From: Tubiluchus corallicola
Lineage: Eukaryota; Priapulida; Priapulimorpha; Priapulimorphida; Tubiluchidae
Direction of reading: 5' to 3'
Length of the DNA: 64,000 nucleotides
Assembly (NCBI GenBank): GCA_030141605.1
Contig: JAQGDQ010002390.1
Location: 88,945-152,944, forward strand
In this document: piece after piece, positions 24,036 through 33,760 of the stretch
How positions within the stretch are numbered: position 1 is the stretch's first letter
Layout of the letters: every line of letters starts with the position of its first letter
Made by a program: the position numbers and the translations under genes
The notes under the pieces: model-generated
Seen by the model: only the letters and a program-made list of their open reading frames with translations
What the model was told of the DNA's origin: nothing
Databases searched by the model: none

Positions 24036-24969
24036 GGGTTTCTTCCTGTCTCAGCTGTCGCTCCCGCGCTTTTCTCAAAAGAGCAAAATCATCATCCGCA
24101 TGATAGGAAGAGCGCGTTAAAGGACTCGCCGAAACCATCAAAAACCCCTTGCTCTCAGCAGACTTTTCATAATCCTTAAATTGCTCCGGCGTTACAAAAT
24201 CCATCACTGGCCAATGATAAGACGTCGGCTGTAAATATTGCCCAATCGTCAAAAAATCCACCCGCGCAGAGCGCAAATCATCCATAACCTGCAAAACCTC
24301 TCCTTTTTCTTCCCCAAGCCCAACCATCATACCCGATTTCGTAAAAATTCCCGCATCAAGATCACGAACCCTCGACAATAACTGAAGACTATGAAAATAA
24401 CGAGCGCTCGGACTTATCTCACGATAAAGACGGGGAACAGTTTCTATATTATGGTTGAAAACATCCGGCCTCGCCTTCACAACCTTCTCCAGCGCCCCTA
24501 CCTTACCCCGAAAATCCGGCGTTAAAACCTCTATCGTTATAGAGGGGCTTTGAGCACGAACCTCCCGTATACAAGCCGCGAACTGTTCCGCCCCCCCATC
24601 ATCGAGATCATCCCGATCAACAGAGGTAATCACCAAATAACTCAATCGCATCTTCCGCGCCATAAGAGCGATATTCTCAGGCTCGGAACTATCAAGCGCC
24701 TCGGGCTTTCCAGACTTTACATTGCAAAACCGGCAGGAACGTGTGCAAATATCGCCCAGAATCATCACAGCCGCATGCCCGCGCTGCCAGCATTCTCCAA
24801 TATTCGGACAGGCCGCCTCCTCACAAATCGTATGTAACGAGCTTTCCCTCACCAACGAACGCGTCTCTAAATATCCCTCAGATACCGGTGCCCTCACCCG
24901 TAACCAAGGCGGCTTTCTGAGAAACGCTTTCTGCTGGCTTTTCAATCTCTCACGCCGAACTTTATTCAT
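24022..24969 (-). CDS. lipA: Lipoyl synthase
   Basis: Radical-SAM enzyme that inserts two sulfurs into octanoyl groups on lipoyl domains. 315 aa. The N-terminal auxiliary cluster motif is [12 protein letters not shown]; the radical-SAM motif is CTRSCRFC; the C-terminal RSSYHA gives the auxiliary-cluster Ser. Its usual alphaproteobacterial neighbours upstream are pdhA, pdhB, pdhC and lpd. Here ftsB lies directly upstream, across 48 bases without any gene remnant. Keeping lipA implies at least one lipoylated enzyme elsewhere, such as 2-oxoglutarate dehydrogenase, glycine cleavage or a relocated PDH. Confidence 0.97.
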   Translation of the reverse strand: MNKVRRERLKSQQKAFLRKPPWLRVRAPVSEGYLETRSLVRESSLHTICEEAACPNIGECWQRGHAAVMILGDICTRSCRFCNVKSGKPEALDSSEPENIALMARKMRLSYLVITSVDRDDLDDGGAEQFAACIREVRAQSPSITIEVLTPDFRGKVGALEKVVKARPDVFNHNIETVPRLYREISPSARYFHSLQLLSRVRDLDAGIFTKSGMMVGLGEEKGEVLQVMDDLRSARVDFLTIGQYLQPTSYHWPVMDFVTPEQFKDYEKSAESKGFLMVSASPLTRSSYHADDDFALLRKARERQLRQEETHADL

Positions 24970-25017
24970 AAAAATACCCTAAAATCACTCCTCAAATATA
25001 CCTTAAACCTATAATAG

Positions 25018-25344
25018 CTAATCCAGATCATCAAGTAAAATAACAATCTCATCATCCAAACCCATATGAAGAACAATCCGCGCACGCTCCTCTAAAAAAT
25101 CCAAGTCCAAACTCTCCGGATAAAGACTCTTGACACGCACTTCAAGCGCAAACCTCTCCTCTTGCAGCTCATCCAGCCGCTGCCGCGCTTGCTCTATATC
25201 CTGCCGCAAGTTAAAAAAAACAGAAAAACTCTGCTGCCCCCTCATAATATGGCTTAAAAACCACGCCACAAGAATAAGCATTAAAAATAAAACGACACAC
25301 TTGATTAATGGCGCGAAAAAAGATTCAATAGCGGATTTTCTCAT
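25018..25344 (-). CDS. ftsB: Septum formation initiator FtsB-like protein
   Basis: 108-residue bitopic membrane protein: short basic N-terminus, one membrane span (LIKCVVLFLMLILVAWFL, about residues 13-30), then a periplasmic coiled coil (about 40-75, LRQDIEQARQRLDELQEERFAL). This is the DivIC/FtsB family that works with FtsL and FtsQ in the divisome. In most relatives ftsB lies between eno and pdhA; here eno is over 30 kb away and ftsB is joined to lipA. AAGG precedes the ATG at a rather long distance. Confidence 0.88.
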   Translation of the reverse strand: MRKSAIESFFAPLIKCVVLFLMLILVAWFLSHIMRGQQSFSVFFNLRQDIEQARQRLDELQEERFALEVRVKSLYPESLDLDFLEERARIVLHMGLDDEIVILLDDLD

Positions 25345-25526
25345 TAAACAAATACCTTGGCTGCAGATCGATTGTAGAAAGTATAAAGCTAAAATATTTA
25401 TAATCCATTAAATCTTATCTTAAAGTCTTACCTCCATCCCTCTTAAAGCCGTGTTTCCCATCCCCCTAAATATCAAAATAAAGCCTCCCTCATAGCATAA
25501 AATTACCGCCCGCCTTCTTTCCCTTA

Positions 25527-25556
25527 TTGCATTTCACAGCAACTATGCCATAAAAT
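25527..25556 (+). promoter_or_regulatory. Putative dnaE promoter
   Basis: TTGCAT (25527-25532), an 18-base spacer and TAAAAT (25551-25556), 48 bases before the dnaE ATG. The remaining intergenic sequence (25345-25526) is AT-rich with no gene visible. Confidence 0.5.
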
Positions 25557-25604
25557 AGCTTTGGAAATTTTACACAATTACAGACTTTAAATGCGGGTCC
25601 CTTC

Positions 25605-28600
25605 ATGAATAAAAAACAATCTAATTTCATACATTTAAGAGTACATTCCGCTTATTCTCTCGCTGAAAGCGCCATTAAAACAGAAGAGCTGCTCAAACAA
25701 TGCAAAGACAATAATATGCCCGCTGTCGCCATAACCGATACCAATAATATCTTCGGCGCAAGAGAATTTTCACTTCAGGCAATCAACGCCGGTATCCAAC
25801 CTATTATCGGCTGCCAGATTACCCTTAACCATAACAGAACCTCCAGCGAACTCCCTCTCCTTGTGCAAGACGAAACCGGCTATAAAAATCTTCTGCGGCT
25901 TTTGTCAAACGCTTACCTCAGTAATAAAAATATATTCGTCACCCTTGAACAGCTGAGCGCTGCCTCCCAAGGCCTTATCGCTCTCTCCGGAGGAGACAGC
26001 GGCCCCATAGGAGCCGCCCTTGAACACAATAGCTATAAAGACGCGGAAACCATAACAAAAACACTCGCAACCCTCTTTCAAAACAGATTCTATATGGAGA
26101 TTATGCGCCATAACCTTCCTCAACAGAAAAAATCAGAAGCTGTTTTTATCGACCTCGCCCTGAAATATACCCTCCCTCTTGTCGCGACAAATAACTGCTT
26201 CTTCCCAACAGCAGAAATGTATGAAGCAAGCGATATCCTTCTGTGTATCGCCCAAGGAACTGTCATAACAGACGAAAACAGACGCCACCTAACACCCTCT
26301 CACTATCTGAAAAACTCCCAGGAAATGGAAGAGCTCTTCGCCGATATACCAGAGTCCATAACCAATACACGCGTCATCGCTCAACGATGCGCTTTCCTGA
26401 TAGATAAAAAAACACCGTCACTCCCTCACGCCTTCGGTCCCGACATCAATGAAGATAAAAAATTGGAAGAAGAAGCGCTCGCTGGCTTGCAAACCCGCCT
26501 AGAAAACGCCGTATTTACAGAGTCCTTAACACAAGAGGAAAAAAAAGATATCCAAATACGCTACACACAAAGACTAAACTATGAAATCAGCGTCATTACA
26601 GACATGGGATTCTCTGGATATTTCCTGATTGTCGCTGACTTTATCGGATGGGCGAAGCAACACGAAATTCCCGTCGGACCCGGACGAGGATCCGGCGCCG
26701 GCTCCCTAGTCGCTTGGTCGCTTTTCATCACAGACTTGGATCCTATTCGATTCGACCTCCTGTTTGAACGATTCCTCAATCCTGAACGCGTCTCCATGCC
26801 GGACTTCGATATCGATTTCTGCCAAGAACGCCGCGACGAAGTTATCCATTACGTACAGAAAAAATACGGAAAGGAAAATGTCGCGCAAATCATCACATTC
26901 GGAAAACTCAAAGCGCGAGCCGTCATCCGAGATGTCACGCGCGTGCTCAATATGCCATGGTCCCTAGGCGATAAAATCGCTAAAATGATCCCAAGTCAAC
27001 CTGGGAAAGAAATCTCCCTAACCCAGGCCATCAAAACAGAACCAAACCTGAAAGAATTCCTAAACGAGGACCCGCAAGCTAAACAAATCGTCAATATCGG
27101 AAAACAACTTGAAGGACTCTATCGACACGCCTCGACACACGCCGCGGGCGTGGTGATAGGATCACAAAAACTCAAAGAGATAATCCCTCTCTATCGCGAT
27201 CCGGGATCGGATATGCCTGTAACAGGATTCAATATGAAATATATCGAAGATACAGGCCTGATTAAATTCGACTTTCTTGGGCTGAAAACCCTCTCTATGC
27301 TTAAAAAAACCGTAGAGCTTATTCAGAAAACAGAACATAAAAATATCGATATATCAACACTCCCCCTTGATGACAACGCTGTTTTCGACCTGCTTTCCAG
27401 CGGAAATACACTGGGAGTCTTTCAGATGGAAAGCGCCGGAATGCGCGACGTGCTTCGGAAAATGAAACCCGATAGCTTTGAGGATATTATCGCAGCTGTC
27501 TCCCTCTATCGCCCCGGCCCAATGGACAATATACAAAGCTATGTCAAACGAAAACACGGGCTGGAAAAAATCAACTATATGCATGACTCCCTAAAGCCGA
27601 TTTTACAAGAAACATTCGGCATCATGGTCTATCAGGAACAAGTCATGCAAATCGCCCAAACAATGGCACGCTATACCTTGGGAGCCGCCGATCTACTCAG
27701 ACGCGCCATGGGAAAAAAAATCGCCTCCCAAATGGAAGAACAACGGGAAATCTTTATCCGTGGCGCCATGGAAAACACTATCCATAAATCCGTCGCTCAA
27801 AATGTCTTTGAGCAAATGGCAAAATTCGCCAGCTACGGATTTAACAAATCCCACGCCGCCGCCTACGCCCTCATTGCCTACCAAACAGCCTGGTTCAAAA
27901 CCCACTATCCCGTAGAATTTATCGCCGCACTTATCACATTTGATATCGATAACACCGATAAAATCAACCTGTATATCCAAGACGCGAAATCCATGAATAT
28001 TACCGTATTACCTCCCGATATCAACAATTCCTTCCCTTTTTTCCACGTAAGAAAAAATAAAGACGGAACAAAAAATATCCTCTATGCCCTTTCCGCAATT
28101 AAAAATATCAGCCAGCAAACCATGTCTATCCTTGTACAGGAAAGAGAAAAAAATGGCCCCTTTACAACACTCAATGACCTCATGGAACGCGTCGACCTTA
28201 AAAGAATATCTAAACGACAACTTGAAAATCTCATCAAAGCAGGCGCCTGCGATTCCCTGAAAGTTGACCGGAAAAGACTCCTTGTGCATATCGAATCAAT
28301 TCTCAAACATTCCGCTGCCTTCTGGGAAGAAAAAAATAGCGCGCAGATCAACCTGTTTAACAATAACTCCAACCAAGAAAAACACACGCTTGCCTTCTCA
28401 CTCCCCCATGAATCCCCTTGGGGCCAAACCGAAAAATTAAACGCTGAACTTGAAGCCGCAGGGCTTTATCTATCAGCGCACCCCCTGGATTCCTGGCACG
28501 AAAAACTGAAAAAAATGAATATACAATCCATTCAGAAGATTACAGAAAAACAAAAAACAAACCATACGGCCACAATGGCCGGAGTTGTCATGAATACAAA

Positions 28601-29048
28601 AATTCGCCGCTCCAAAAAAGGAAACCGCTTCGCATTTATCCTCTTCTCGGACTCAACAGGAAGCTTTGAGGTCACAATGTTCTCCGAAATACTCTCTCAG
28701 TGCGAGCAAGAACTCAAAACAGGAAACGCCTTTATCCTCAACGTAAACGTAGAATGGAGCGACAATACCATCAACCTGACCGCTATTGGACTCTCCTCCC
28801 TTGAGAAAAAAATTCTCACAAAGCAAAATACCCTCCACCTCCAAATCAACCAGCTAACAGCCCTAGACTCCCTTCACGAAATCCTAAAAAATAACGAGGC
28901 GGGCCTAAGCCATATCTACCTTTCCTTGCCTGTGATAAACCAAACCCACCAGGCAACCCTCCGCCTCCCCAAAACCTACCATATTGACTTTAATATCATA
29001 ACAAAAATCAAAGATATACAAGGGATTCATATCGTCCCTCAACTATAA
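25605..29048 (+). CDS. dnaE: DNA polymerase III subunit alpha
   Basis: Replicative polymerase. 1147 aa, in the DnaE1 range. It opens with the PHP domain (FIHLRVHSAYSLAESAI; DTNNIFGAREF), then the palm with GPGRGSGAGSLVAW. Two catalytic Asp residues lie in MPDFDIDFCQERR (about 399-407), and a third comes after the STHAAGVVIGS block in KFDFLGLKTL. The thumb/fingers contain VSLYRPGPMDN and YGFNKSHAAAYALIAYQTAW. The helix-hairpin-helix is near 870-890 and a C-terminal OB domain near 990-1070 (TMAGVVMNTKIRRSKKGNR). No clamp-binding motif was assigned. It stands alone with its own putative promoter. Confidence 0.97.
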   Translation: MNKKQSNFIHLRVHSAYSLAESAIKTEELLKQCKDNNMPAVAITDTNNIFGAREFSLQAINAGIQPIIGCQITLNHNRTSSELPLLVQDETGYKNLLRLLSNAYLSNKNIFVTLEQLSAASQGLIALSGGDSGPIGAALEHNSYKDAETITKTLATLFQNRFYMEIMRHNLPQQKKSEAVFIDLALKYTLPLVATNNCFFPTAEMYEASDILLCIAQGTVITDENRRHLTPSHYLKNSQEMEELFADIPESITNTRVIAQRCAFLIDKKTPSLPHAFGPDINEDKKLEEEALAGLQTRLENAVFTESLTQEEKKDIQIRYTQRLNYEISVITDMGFSGYFLIVADFIGWAKQHEIPVGPGRGSGAGSLVAWSLFITDLDPIRFDLLFERFLNPERVSMPDFDIDFCQERRDEVIHYVQKKYGKENVAQIITFGKLKARAVIRDVTRVLNMPWSLGDKIAKMIPSQPGKEISLTQAIKTEPNLKEFLNEDPQAKQIVNIGKQLEGLYRHASTHAAGVVIGSQKLKEIIPLYRDPGSDMPVTGFNMKYIEDTGLIKFDFLGLKTLSMLKKTVELIQKTEHKNIDISTLPLDDNAVFDLLSSGNTLGVFQMESAGMRDVLRKMKPDSFEDIIAAVSLYRPGPMDNIQSYVKRKHGLEKINYMHDSLKPILQETFGIMVYQEQVMQIAQTMARYTLGAADLLRRAMGKKIASQMEEQREIFIRGAMENTIHKSVAQNVFEQMAKFASYGFNKSHAAAYALIAYQTAWFKTHYPVEFIAALITFDIDNTDKINLYIQDAKSMNITVLPPDINNSFPFFHVRKNKDGTKNILYALSAIKNISQQTMSILVQEREKNGPFTTLNDLMERVDLKRISKRQLENLIKAGACDSLKVDRKRLLVHIESILKHSAAFWEEKNSAQINLFNNNSNQEKHTLAFSLPHESPWGQTEKLNAELEAAGLYLSAHPLDSWHEKLKKMNIQSIQKITEKQKTNHTATMAGVVMNTKIRRSKKGNRFAFILFSDSTGSFEVTMFSEILSQCEQELKTGNAFILNVNVEWSDNTINLTAIGLSSLEKKILTKQNTLHLQINQLTALDSLHEILKNNEAGLSHIYLSLPVINQTHQATLRLPKTYHIDFNIITKIKDIQGIHIVPQL

Positions 29049-29151
29049 AATAAATATTTCCTCTGTTATAATTTTCATAAAATGAGTACACTGTGAAATA
29101 AATAATAAAAAAATATCAGGGTCAACCAGCTAAAACTAAGGAGCTTTAAAC

Positions 29152-29502
29152 ATGACAACCTCTATTATTAAACTTTACCATAACCCGGACTGTTCGAAAT
29201 CTCGCACTGCCGTGGCCCTGCTGGAGGAACACCATGCTGAATTCCAAATCGTCCATTATATGAAAACGCCACCAACACCACAGGATATTAAAAAAATCTT
29301 GGCAGCCCTTAATAAAACTGCCCATGATATCATTCGCGAAAAAGAGGCTCGGGAAAGTGAAATAGACCTTAGTTCTACAGATGAAGAAGAACTTATCCAA
29401 ACATTGTCCAAACATCCTCATCTTTTGCAAAGACCGATCGCTATCATAAATGATAAAGCCGAAATCGGCCGCCCGCCAGAAAATATCCTAAAACTTCTAT
29501 AA
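29152..29502 (+). CDS. ArsC/Spx-family thioredoxin-like reductase
   Basis: 116-residue ArsC-fold protein. The active-site Cys lies in NPDCSKSRTA (about residue 13), and the substrate Arg positions are kept in LLQRPIAI and EIGRPPENIL. This is the glutaredoxin-coupled arsenate reductase family; YfgD/ArsC-like members outside ars operons are often of uncertain role. No arsR, arsB or acr3 gene is nearby, so arsenate resistance is an inference. AAGGAG stands about ten bases before the ATG. Confidence 0.85.
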   Translation: MTTSIIKLYHNPDCSKSRTAVALLEEHHAEFQIVHYMKTPPTPQDIKKILAALNKTAHDIIREKEARESEIDLSSTDEEELIQTLSKHPHLLQRPIAIINDKAEIGRPPENILKLL

Positions 29503-29549
29503 CTCTTTGAAATCACGGTTTCATAAAAAATCTAAAAAGATACACTTAA

Positions 29550-32201
29550 ATGAAAAATATTAATACGATCCGCCAAACATTTTTAGACTATTTCACACGC
29601 TACCAGCATACAATTGTGCCATCAAGTCCCCTTGTGCCTCACAACGATCCGACTTTAATGTTCACAAACGCCGGCATGGTCCCTTTTAAAAACCTCTTTA
29701 CAGAAACAGAAACACGAGCCTATCAACGCGCGGTAACAACACAAAAATGCCTCCGAGCAGGCGGAAAACATAACGATCTGGAAAATGTCGGACACACAGC
29801 GCGACACCATACCTTCTTTGAAATGCTGGGAAACTTCTCCTTCGGTGACTATTTCAAAGAAGAAGCCATTTTCTATGCCTGGGATCTCGTGACAAAAGAA
29901 TTCGCCCTGCCTACCGATCGCCTGCTGGTAACCGTATATTCCGAAGATCATGAAGCCTTTACCTATTGGAAAAAAATCGCCGGCCTTCCAGAAAGTAAAA
30001 TCCTTAAAATCGCAACAAGCGATAATTTCTGGAGCATGGGCGATACCGGTCCTTGCGGCCCCTGCTCGGAAATCTTCTACGATCACGGAGACCATATCCC
30101 CGGCGGCCCCCCAGGAAGCGCCAACGAAGATGGTGACCGATTCGTTGAAATCTGGAACCTCGTCTTCATGCAATATGAACAACTCGCTTCCGGAGAACGA
30201 AAAAATCTCCCCAAACCTTCTATTGATACAGGTATGGGACTAGAACGTATCACCGCTGTGCTTCAGGGAACACATGATAACTATAACATTGACCTCTTTC
30301 AAAAACTCATCGCCACCTCGGCTGCCTTGACAAATACAGACACTCAAGGAAGTAGCCTGCTTTCACATCGCGTTATCGCAGACCATATTCGAGCGATCGG
30401 CTTTTTAATCGCCGATGGCATTCTTCCGTCCAATGAAGGACGAGGATACGTCCTACGCCGCATTATGCGACGCGCCATGCGACACGGAAACCTTATCGGT
30501 ATGAAAAAGGACCCCTTCCTCTATAAGCTTGTCCCAACACTTATTGAGATCATGGGAGAAGCATGGCCCGAACTGCCCCGCGCCCAAACACTGATTACAG
30601 AAACCCTCAAAACAGAGGAAATTCGCTTTATACGCGCTTTGGATAACGGCTTAAAACTTCTTTCCGCTGAAACCAAACATCTAAAACAAGGCGATACCCT
30701 TTCAGGGAACGTTATCTTCCAACTTTATGATACCTACGGTTTTCCGCTGGATCTAACACAAGACGCCCTTAAAGATACAGGCATCTCCATTGATATCGAT
30801 GGCTTCGACACCGCAATGGAACAGCAGAAAACAGAAGCCCGAAAAGCCTGGGCAGGCTCCGGCGACAGCGCGACAGACCCCCTATGGCTGACTTTAAAAG
30901 ATACTCTCGGCGAAACCAACTTCCTCGGATACACAAAAGTAGAAAGTGACGCTAAACTACTGGCGATCGTTCAAGATAAAAAAGAATTGACGCATATCGA
31001 AAAAAATCAGGAGGCATTCCTTATTTTTAACCAGACACCTTTCTACGGAGAAAGCGGCGGCCAACTTGCCGATCACGGTACCCTTTACCATGAAAGCGCA
31101 AAAGCAGACGTTATCGACGTGCAGAAATACGCCGACAACCTGTTTGTCCATAAAGCCAAAATCACAGAAGGACGCCTTACAGTCGGCGATATTGTCCATC
31201 TTCAAGTCGATAAGCGATATCGCTCTCAGGTTGCCGCTCACCATTCCGCAGCCCACCTTCTACACGCCGCCTTAAGAGACCATTTCGGTGACCATATCAC
31301 ACAAAAGGGCTCTATGGTCTCTAATACAAAAATACGCTTTGACATCAGCCACCCACGCCCTTTAAACGCAGAAGAGCTACAGATCATCGAGCAAAATGTC
31401 AACGCGCAAATTATCAAAAACATCCCCCTTCACACACAGATACTGTCTTACCAGGAAAGCTTGAAAACAGGCGCCTTATCCCTTTTCGGAGAAAAATATG
31501 ACGAAAATGTCCGTATTGTCTCCATGGGAGAAAATAAAGACAATAATATCGCCTTCTCTATAGAACTCTGCGGCGGAACACACGTTAAGCGAACAGGCGA
31601 TATCGGCATGTTTATCATTACGGCAGAAAGCTCTCTGGCCGCCGGCGTCCGCCGAATTGAAGCCGTCGCCGGATTAAGCGCCCTAAAATGGCACCAGAAT
31701 AATGAAACACTCCTTAATCAAGCAGCAGCCCTGCTGAAAATTAAACGCGACCATATTCCAGATCGCTTAAACGCTCTTTTAGAAGAGCGCAAAACAATGG
31801 AAAAAGAAATCCAAACCTTAAGAAAACAACTCGCTTCCGGAAAAACGCTCCCCGGTAACACCGCCGAAACCATCAAGGATATCTCCTTTATCGGAAAAAT
31901 TATGGACGATATCCCCCCAAAAGAACTTAAAGGCATGGCTGATGACATTATTTCTCAGCATCCCGCTCCCTGCGTCGCCGCCCTGATTACAAAATCAACA
32001 GCGAAAGCCTCCCTGGTAGTCGCTGTCTCTAAAGAATCCACAGATCGCTTAAACGCGATCACCCTCGTACAAACCGGCGCTGTCGCTATGGGAGGAAAAG
32101 GAGGAGGCGGCCGACCCGACATGGCGCAAGCCGGCGGCCCAGACTCCCAAAAAGCAGAACAGGCCATCAATGCCATTAAAGCCGCAATCGAAAAAGCATG
32201 A
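29550..32201 (+). CDS. alaS: Alanyl-tRNA synthetase
   Basis: Class II synthetase for tRNA-Ala. 883 aa. The aminoacylation domain shows FTNAGMVPFKNLF, HTFFEMLGNFSFGDYFKE and RRIMRRAMRHG. The editing domain has the zinc ligands HxxxH in HHSAAHLLHA (about 565-570) and CGGTH near 674. The C-terminal region ends in the Gly-rich GGKGGGGRPDMAQAGG, followed by DSQKAEQAINAIKAAI. The MFS gene starts within its last codon and stop (ATGA overlap at 32198-32201), so the two are translationally coupled. Confidence 0.97.
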   Translation: MKNINTIRQTFLDYFTRYQHTIVPSSPLVPHNDPTLMFTNAGMVPFKNLFTETETRAYQRAVTTQKCLRAGGKHNDLENVGHTARHHTFFEMLGNFSFGDYFKEEAIFYAWDLVTKEFALPTDRLLVTVYSEDHEAFTYWKKIAGLPESKILKIATSDNFWSMGDTGPCGPCSEIFYDHGDHIPGGPPGSANEDGDRFVEIWNLVFMQYEQLASGERKNLPKPSIDTGMGLERITAVLQGTHDNYNIDLFQKLIATSAALTNTDTQGSSLLSHRVIADHIRAIGFLIADGILPSNEGRGYVLRRIMRRAMRHGNLIGMKKDPFLYKLVPTLIEIMGEAWPELPRAQTLITETLKTEEIRFIRALDNGLKLLSAETKHLKQGDTLSGNVIFQLYDTYGFPLDLTQDALKDTGISIDIDGFDTAMEQQKTEARKAWAGSGDSATDPLWLTLKDTLGETNFLGYTKVESDAKLLAIVQDKKELTHIEKNQEAFLIFNQTPFYGESGGQLADHGTLYHESAKADVIDVQKYADNLFVHKAKITEGRLTVGDIVHLQVDKRYRSQVAAHHSAAHLLHAALRDHFGDHITQKGSMVSNTKIRFDISHPRPLNAEELQIIEQNVNAQIIKNIPLHTQILSYQESLKTGALSLFGEKYDENVRIVSMGENKDNNIAFSIELCGGTHVKRTGDIGMFIITAESSLAAGVRRIEAVAGLSALKWHQNNETLLNQAAALLKIKRDHIPDRLNALLEERKTMEKEIQTLRKQLASGKTLPGNTAETIKDISFIGKIMDDIPPKELKGMADDIISQHPAPCVAALITKSTAKASLVVAVSKESTDRLNAITLVQTGAVAMGGKGGGGRPDMAQAGGPDSQKAEQAINAIKAAIEKA

Positions 32202-33409
32202 ATATCCAAAAACAAAAATTAAAACATTTCTTCAAAAGCCCAGAAGGCCTGCTCATAGTTATGAGCTTTTCCATGCCGATCGCCTTTAATACATGGAATG
32301 TCCTGCTGAATAATTTCGCCATTGAGAAAGCCAGCTTTCAAGGAGAACATATCGGCCTCCTTCAGAGTATTCGCGAAATCCCCGGATTTCTCGCCTTTGG
32401 TGTCATCTTTCTTCTCTTTATGATTCGAGAACAAAGACTCGCCCTCCTCAGCCTGATCATACTCGGAGTTGGCGTTGCCTTCACCGGCTTGTTTCCCACA
32501 AAAATCGGCCTTTATACAACAACCTTAATCATGTCCATAGGATTTCACTGGTTTGAAACCCTGCGGCAATCGCTCTCACTACAGTGGATATCAAAAGAAC
32601 GCGCGTCAATCGTACTGGGACGCCTCGTCTCTGTCGATTCTATCGCTTCAATTTTCGGTCTCGCTCTCGTCTGGCTGTTACTGACGCAATTTCACTTCTC
32701 GATGACTGTCGTTTATCTCATCAATGGCCTTCTGCTCGTCCTGATTATCCTCATGGCATGGATTCTCTTTCCTTCCTTTGAAAACCATCAGCAGCAGCAT
32801 CAGAAAATTATCCTGCGAAAACGCTACACCCTCTACTATATCCTGACATTTATGGCAGGAGCTAGACGCCAGATTTTCATGGTATTCGCAAACTTTATGA
32901 TGGTTTATACATTCAAAATGCTCCCTCATCAAGTTACACTCCTCTTTCTTGTAACCTGCTTTATCAATATATTCCTCGCCCCTAAAATCGGAAAATTGAT
33001 CGCTCAACATGGCGAAAGAAAAATCCTCATTATCGAATATATAGGCCTTTGCGCCATCTTTGTCTCCTACGCTTTTCTCAGCACAATCCAGTGGGCGATT
33101 ATTATGTATATACTCAACCATCTGTTCTTCAGCCTTTCCATCGCTATCAAAACCTATTTCCAAAAAATAGCCAACCCCCAAGATATCGCCTCAACAGCCG
33201 CCGTCAGCTTTACAATCAACCATCTCGCCGCTGTCTTTATTCCTGTCTTCTTCGGAAGAATATGGGACATCTCACCCTCCGCTGTCTTTCTAGCAGGAGC
33301 CGCCATGGCTTTTATCTCCTTTCTCCTGTCCTGCCTAGTCCCAAGACACCCAACAATCGAAATACCCACAATCAGTATGTCGAGAAAAAAACAACCCGCA
33401 GAAACATAG
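32198..33409 (+). CDS. Major facilitator superfamily transporter
   Basis: 403-residue polytopic membrane protein with about twelve hydrophobic segments in two halves and a polar middle loop (FENHQQQHQKIILRKRYT, about residue 195). Signature-like pieces include LLQSIREIPGFLAFG after helix 2 and FFSLSIAIKTYFQKI near helix 9-10. I cannot assign a substrate. Its ATG overlaps the alaS stop by four bases, and the YggU gene begins six bases after its stop, so it is part of an alaS-MFS-yggU-folD transcription unit. Pairing of alaS with a transporter is not diagnostic. Confidence 0.8.
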   Translation: MNIQKQKLKHFFKSPEGLLIVMSFSMPIAFNTWNVLLNNFAIEKASFQGEHIGLLQSIREIPGFLAFGVIFLLFMIREQRLALLSLIILGVGVAFTGLFPTKIGLYTTTLIMSIGFHWFETLRQSLSLQWISKERASIVLGRLVSVDSIASIFGLALVWLLLTQFHFSMTVVYLINGLLLVLIILMAWILFPSFENHQQQHQKIILRKRYTLYYILTFMAGARRQIFMVFANFMMVYTFKMLPHQVTLLFLVTCFINIFLAPKIGKLIAQHGERKILIIEYIGLCAIFVSYAFLSTIQWAIIMYILNHLFFSLSIAIKTYFQKIANPQDIASTAAVSFTINHLAAVFIPVFFGRIWDISPSAVFLAGAAMAFISFLLSCLVPRHPTIEIPTISMSRKKQPAET

Positions 33410-33415
33410 GCAACA

Positions 33416-33754
33416 ATGGCACGCTCACCCTTTGCGCTCACAAAAGAAAAGCAAATTAAATTATTCGTGCAGCTTTCTCCCGCCGCCTCTAAAAATACAC
33501 TCGCGGGAATTCGTAAAGACGCAACAGGACAAGAGCGCCTCCGAATTCTCGTCACGGCACAACCGGAAAAAGGAAAAGCAAACACCGCCGCTATACAGCT
33601 ACTGGCAAAAACACTCAAAATACCTAAATCCACCATAACAATCACACATGGTTTGACAGATAAATATAAGAGCTTCATAATCAATAACGCAGATCAATCA
33701 ACCATCGAAACGCTTCAAAACATCATACACTCCAGCGCTACAACAGAAAGATAA
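33416..33754 (+). CDS. DUF167/YggU-family protein
   Basis: 112-residue protein of the DUF167 (YggU/UPF0235) family: KLFVQLSPAASKNTLAGI, then LRILVTAQPEKGKANTAAIQLLAK, the motif that defines the family, and ITHGLTDKYKSFII. Structures exist but the function is unknown. It sits between the MFS carrier and folD (six bases on each side), a short neighbourhood often seen for this family in alphaproteobacteria. Confidence 0.9.
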   Translation: MARSPFALTKEKQIKLFVQLSPAASKNTLAGIRKDATGQERLRILVTAQPEKGKANTAAIQLLAKTLKIPKSTITITHGLTDKYKSFIINNADQSTIETLQNIIHSSATTER

Positions 33755-33760
33755 AACCCT

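Noticed and set aside
29152-29502. Arsenic resistance operon
   Set aside because: Only an ArsC-fold protein is present; no regulator or efflux gene lies nearby.
29655-30182. 175-residue minus-strand frame in alaS
   Set aside because: Antisense to conserved catalytic motifs of alaS; composition is that of a shadow frame.
33154-33684. 176-residue minus-strand frame across the MFS and YggU genes
   Set aside because: Antisense to two well-supported genes, no recognisable motif.
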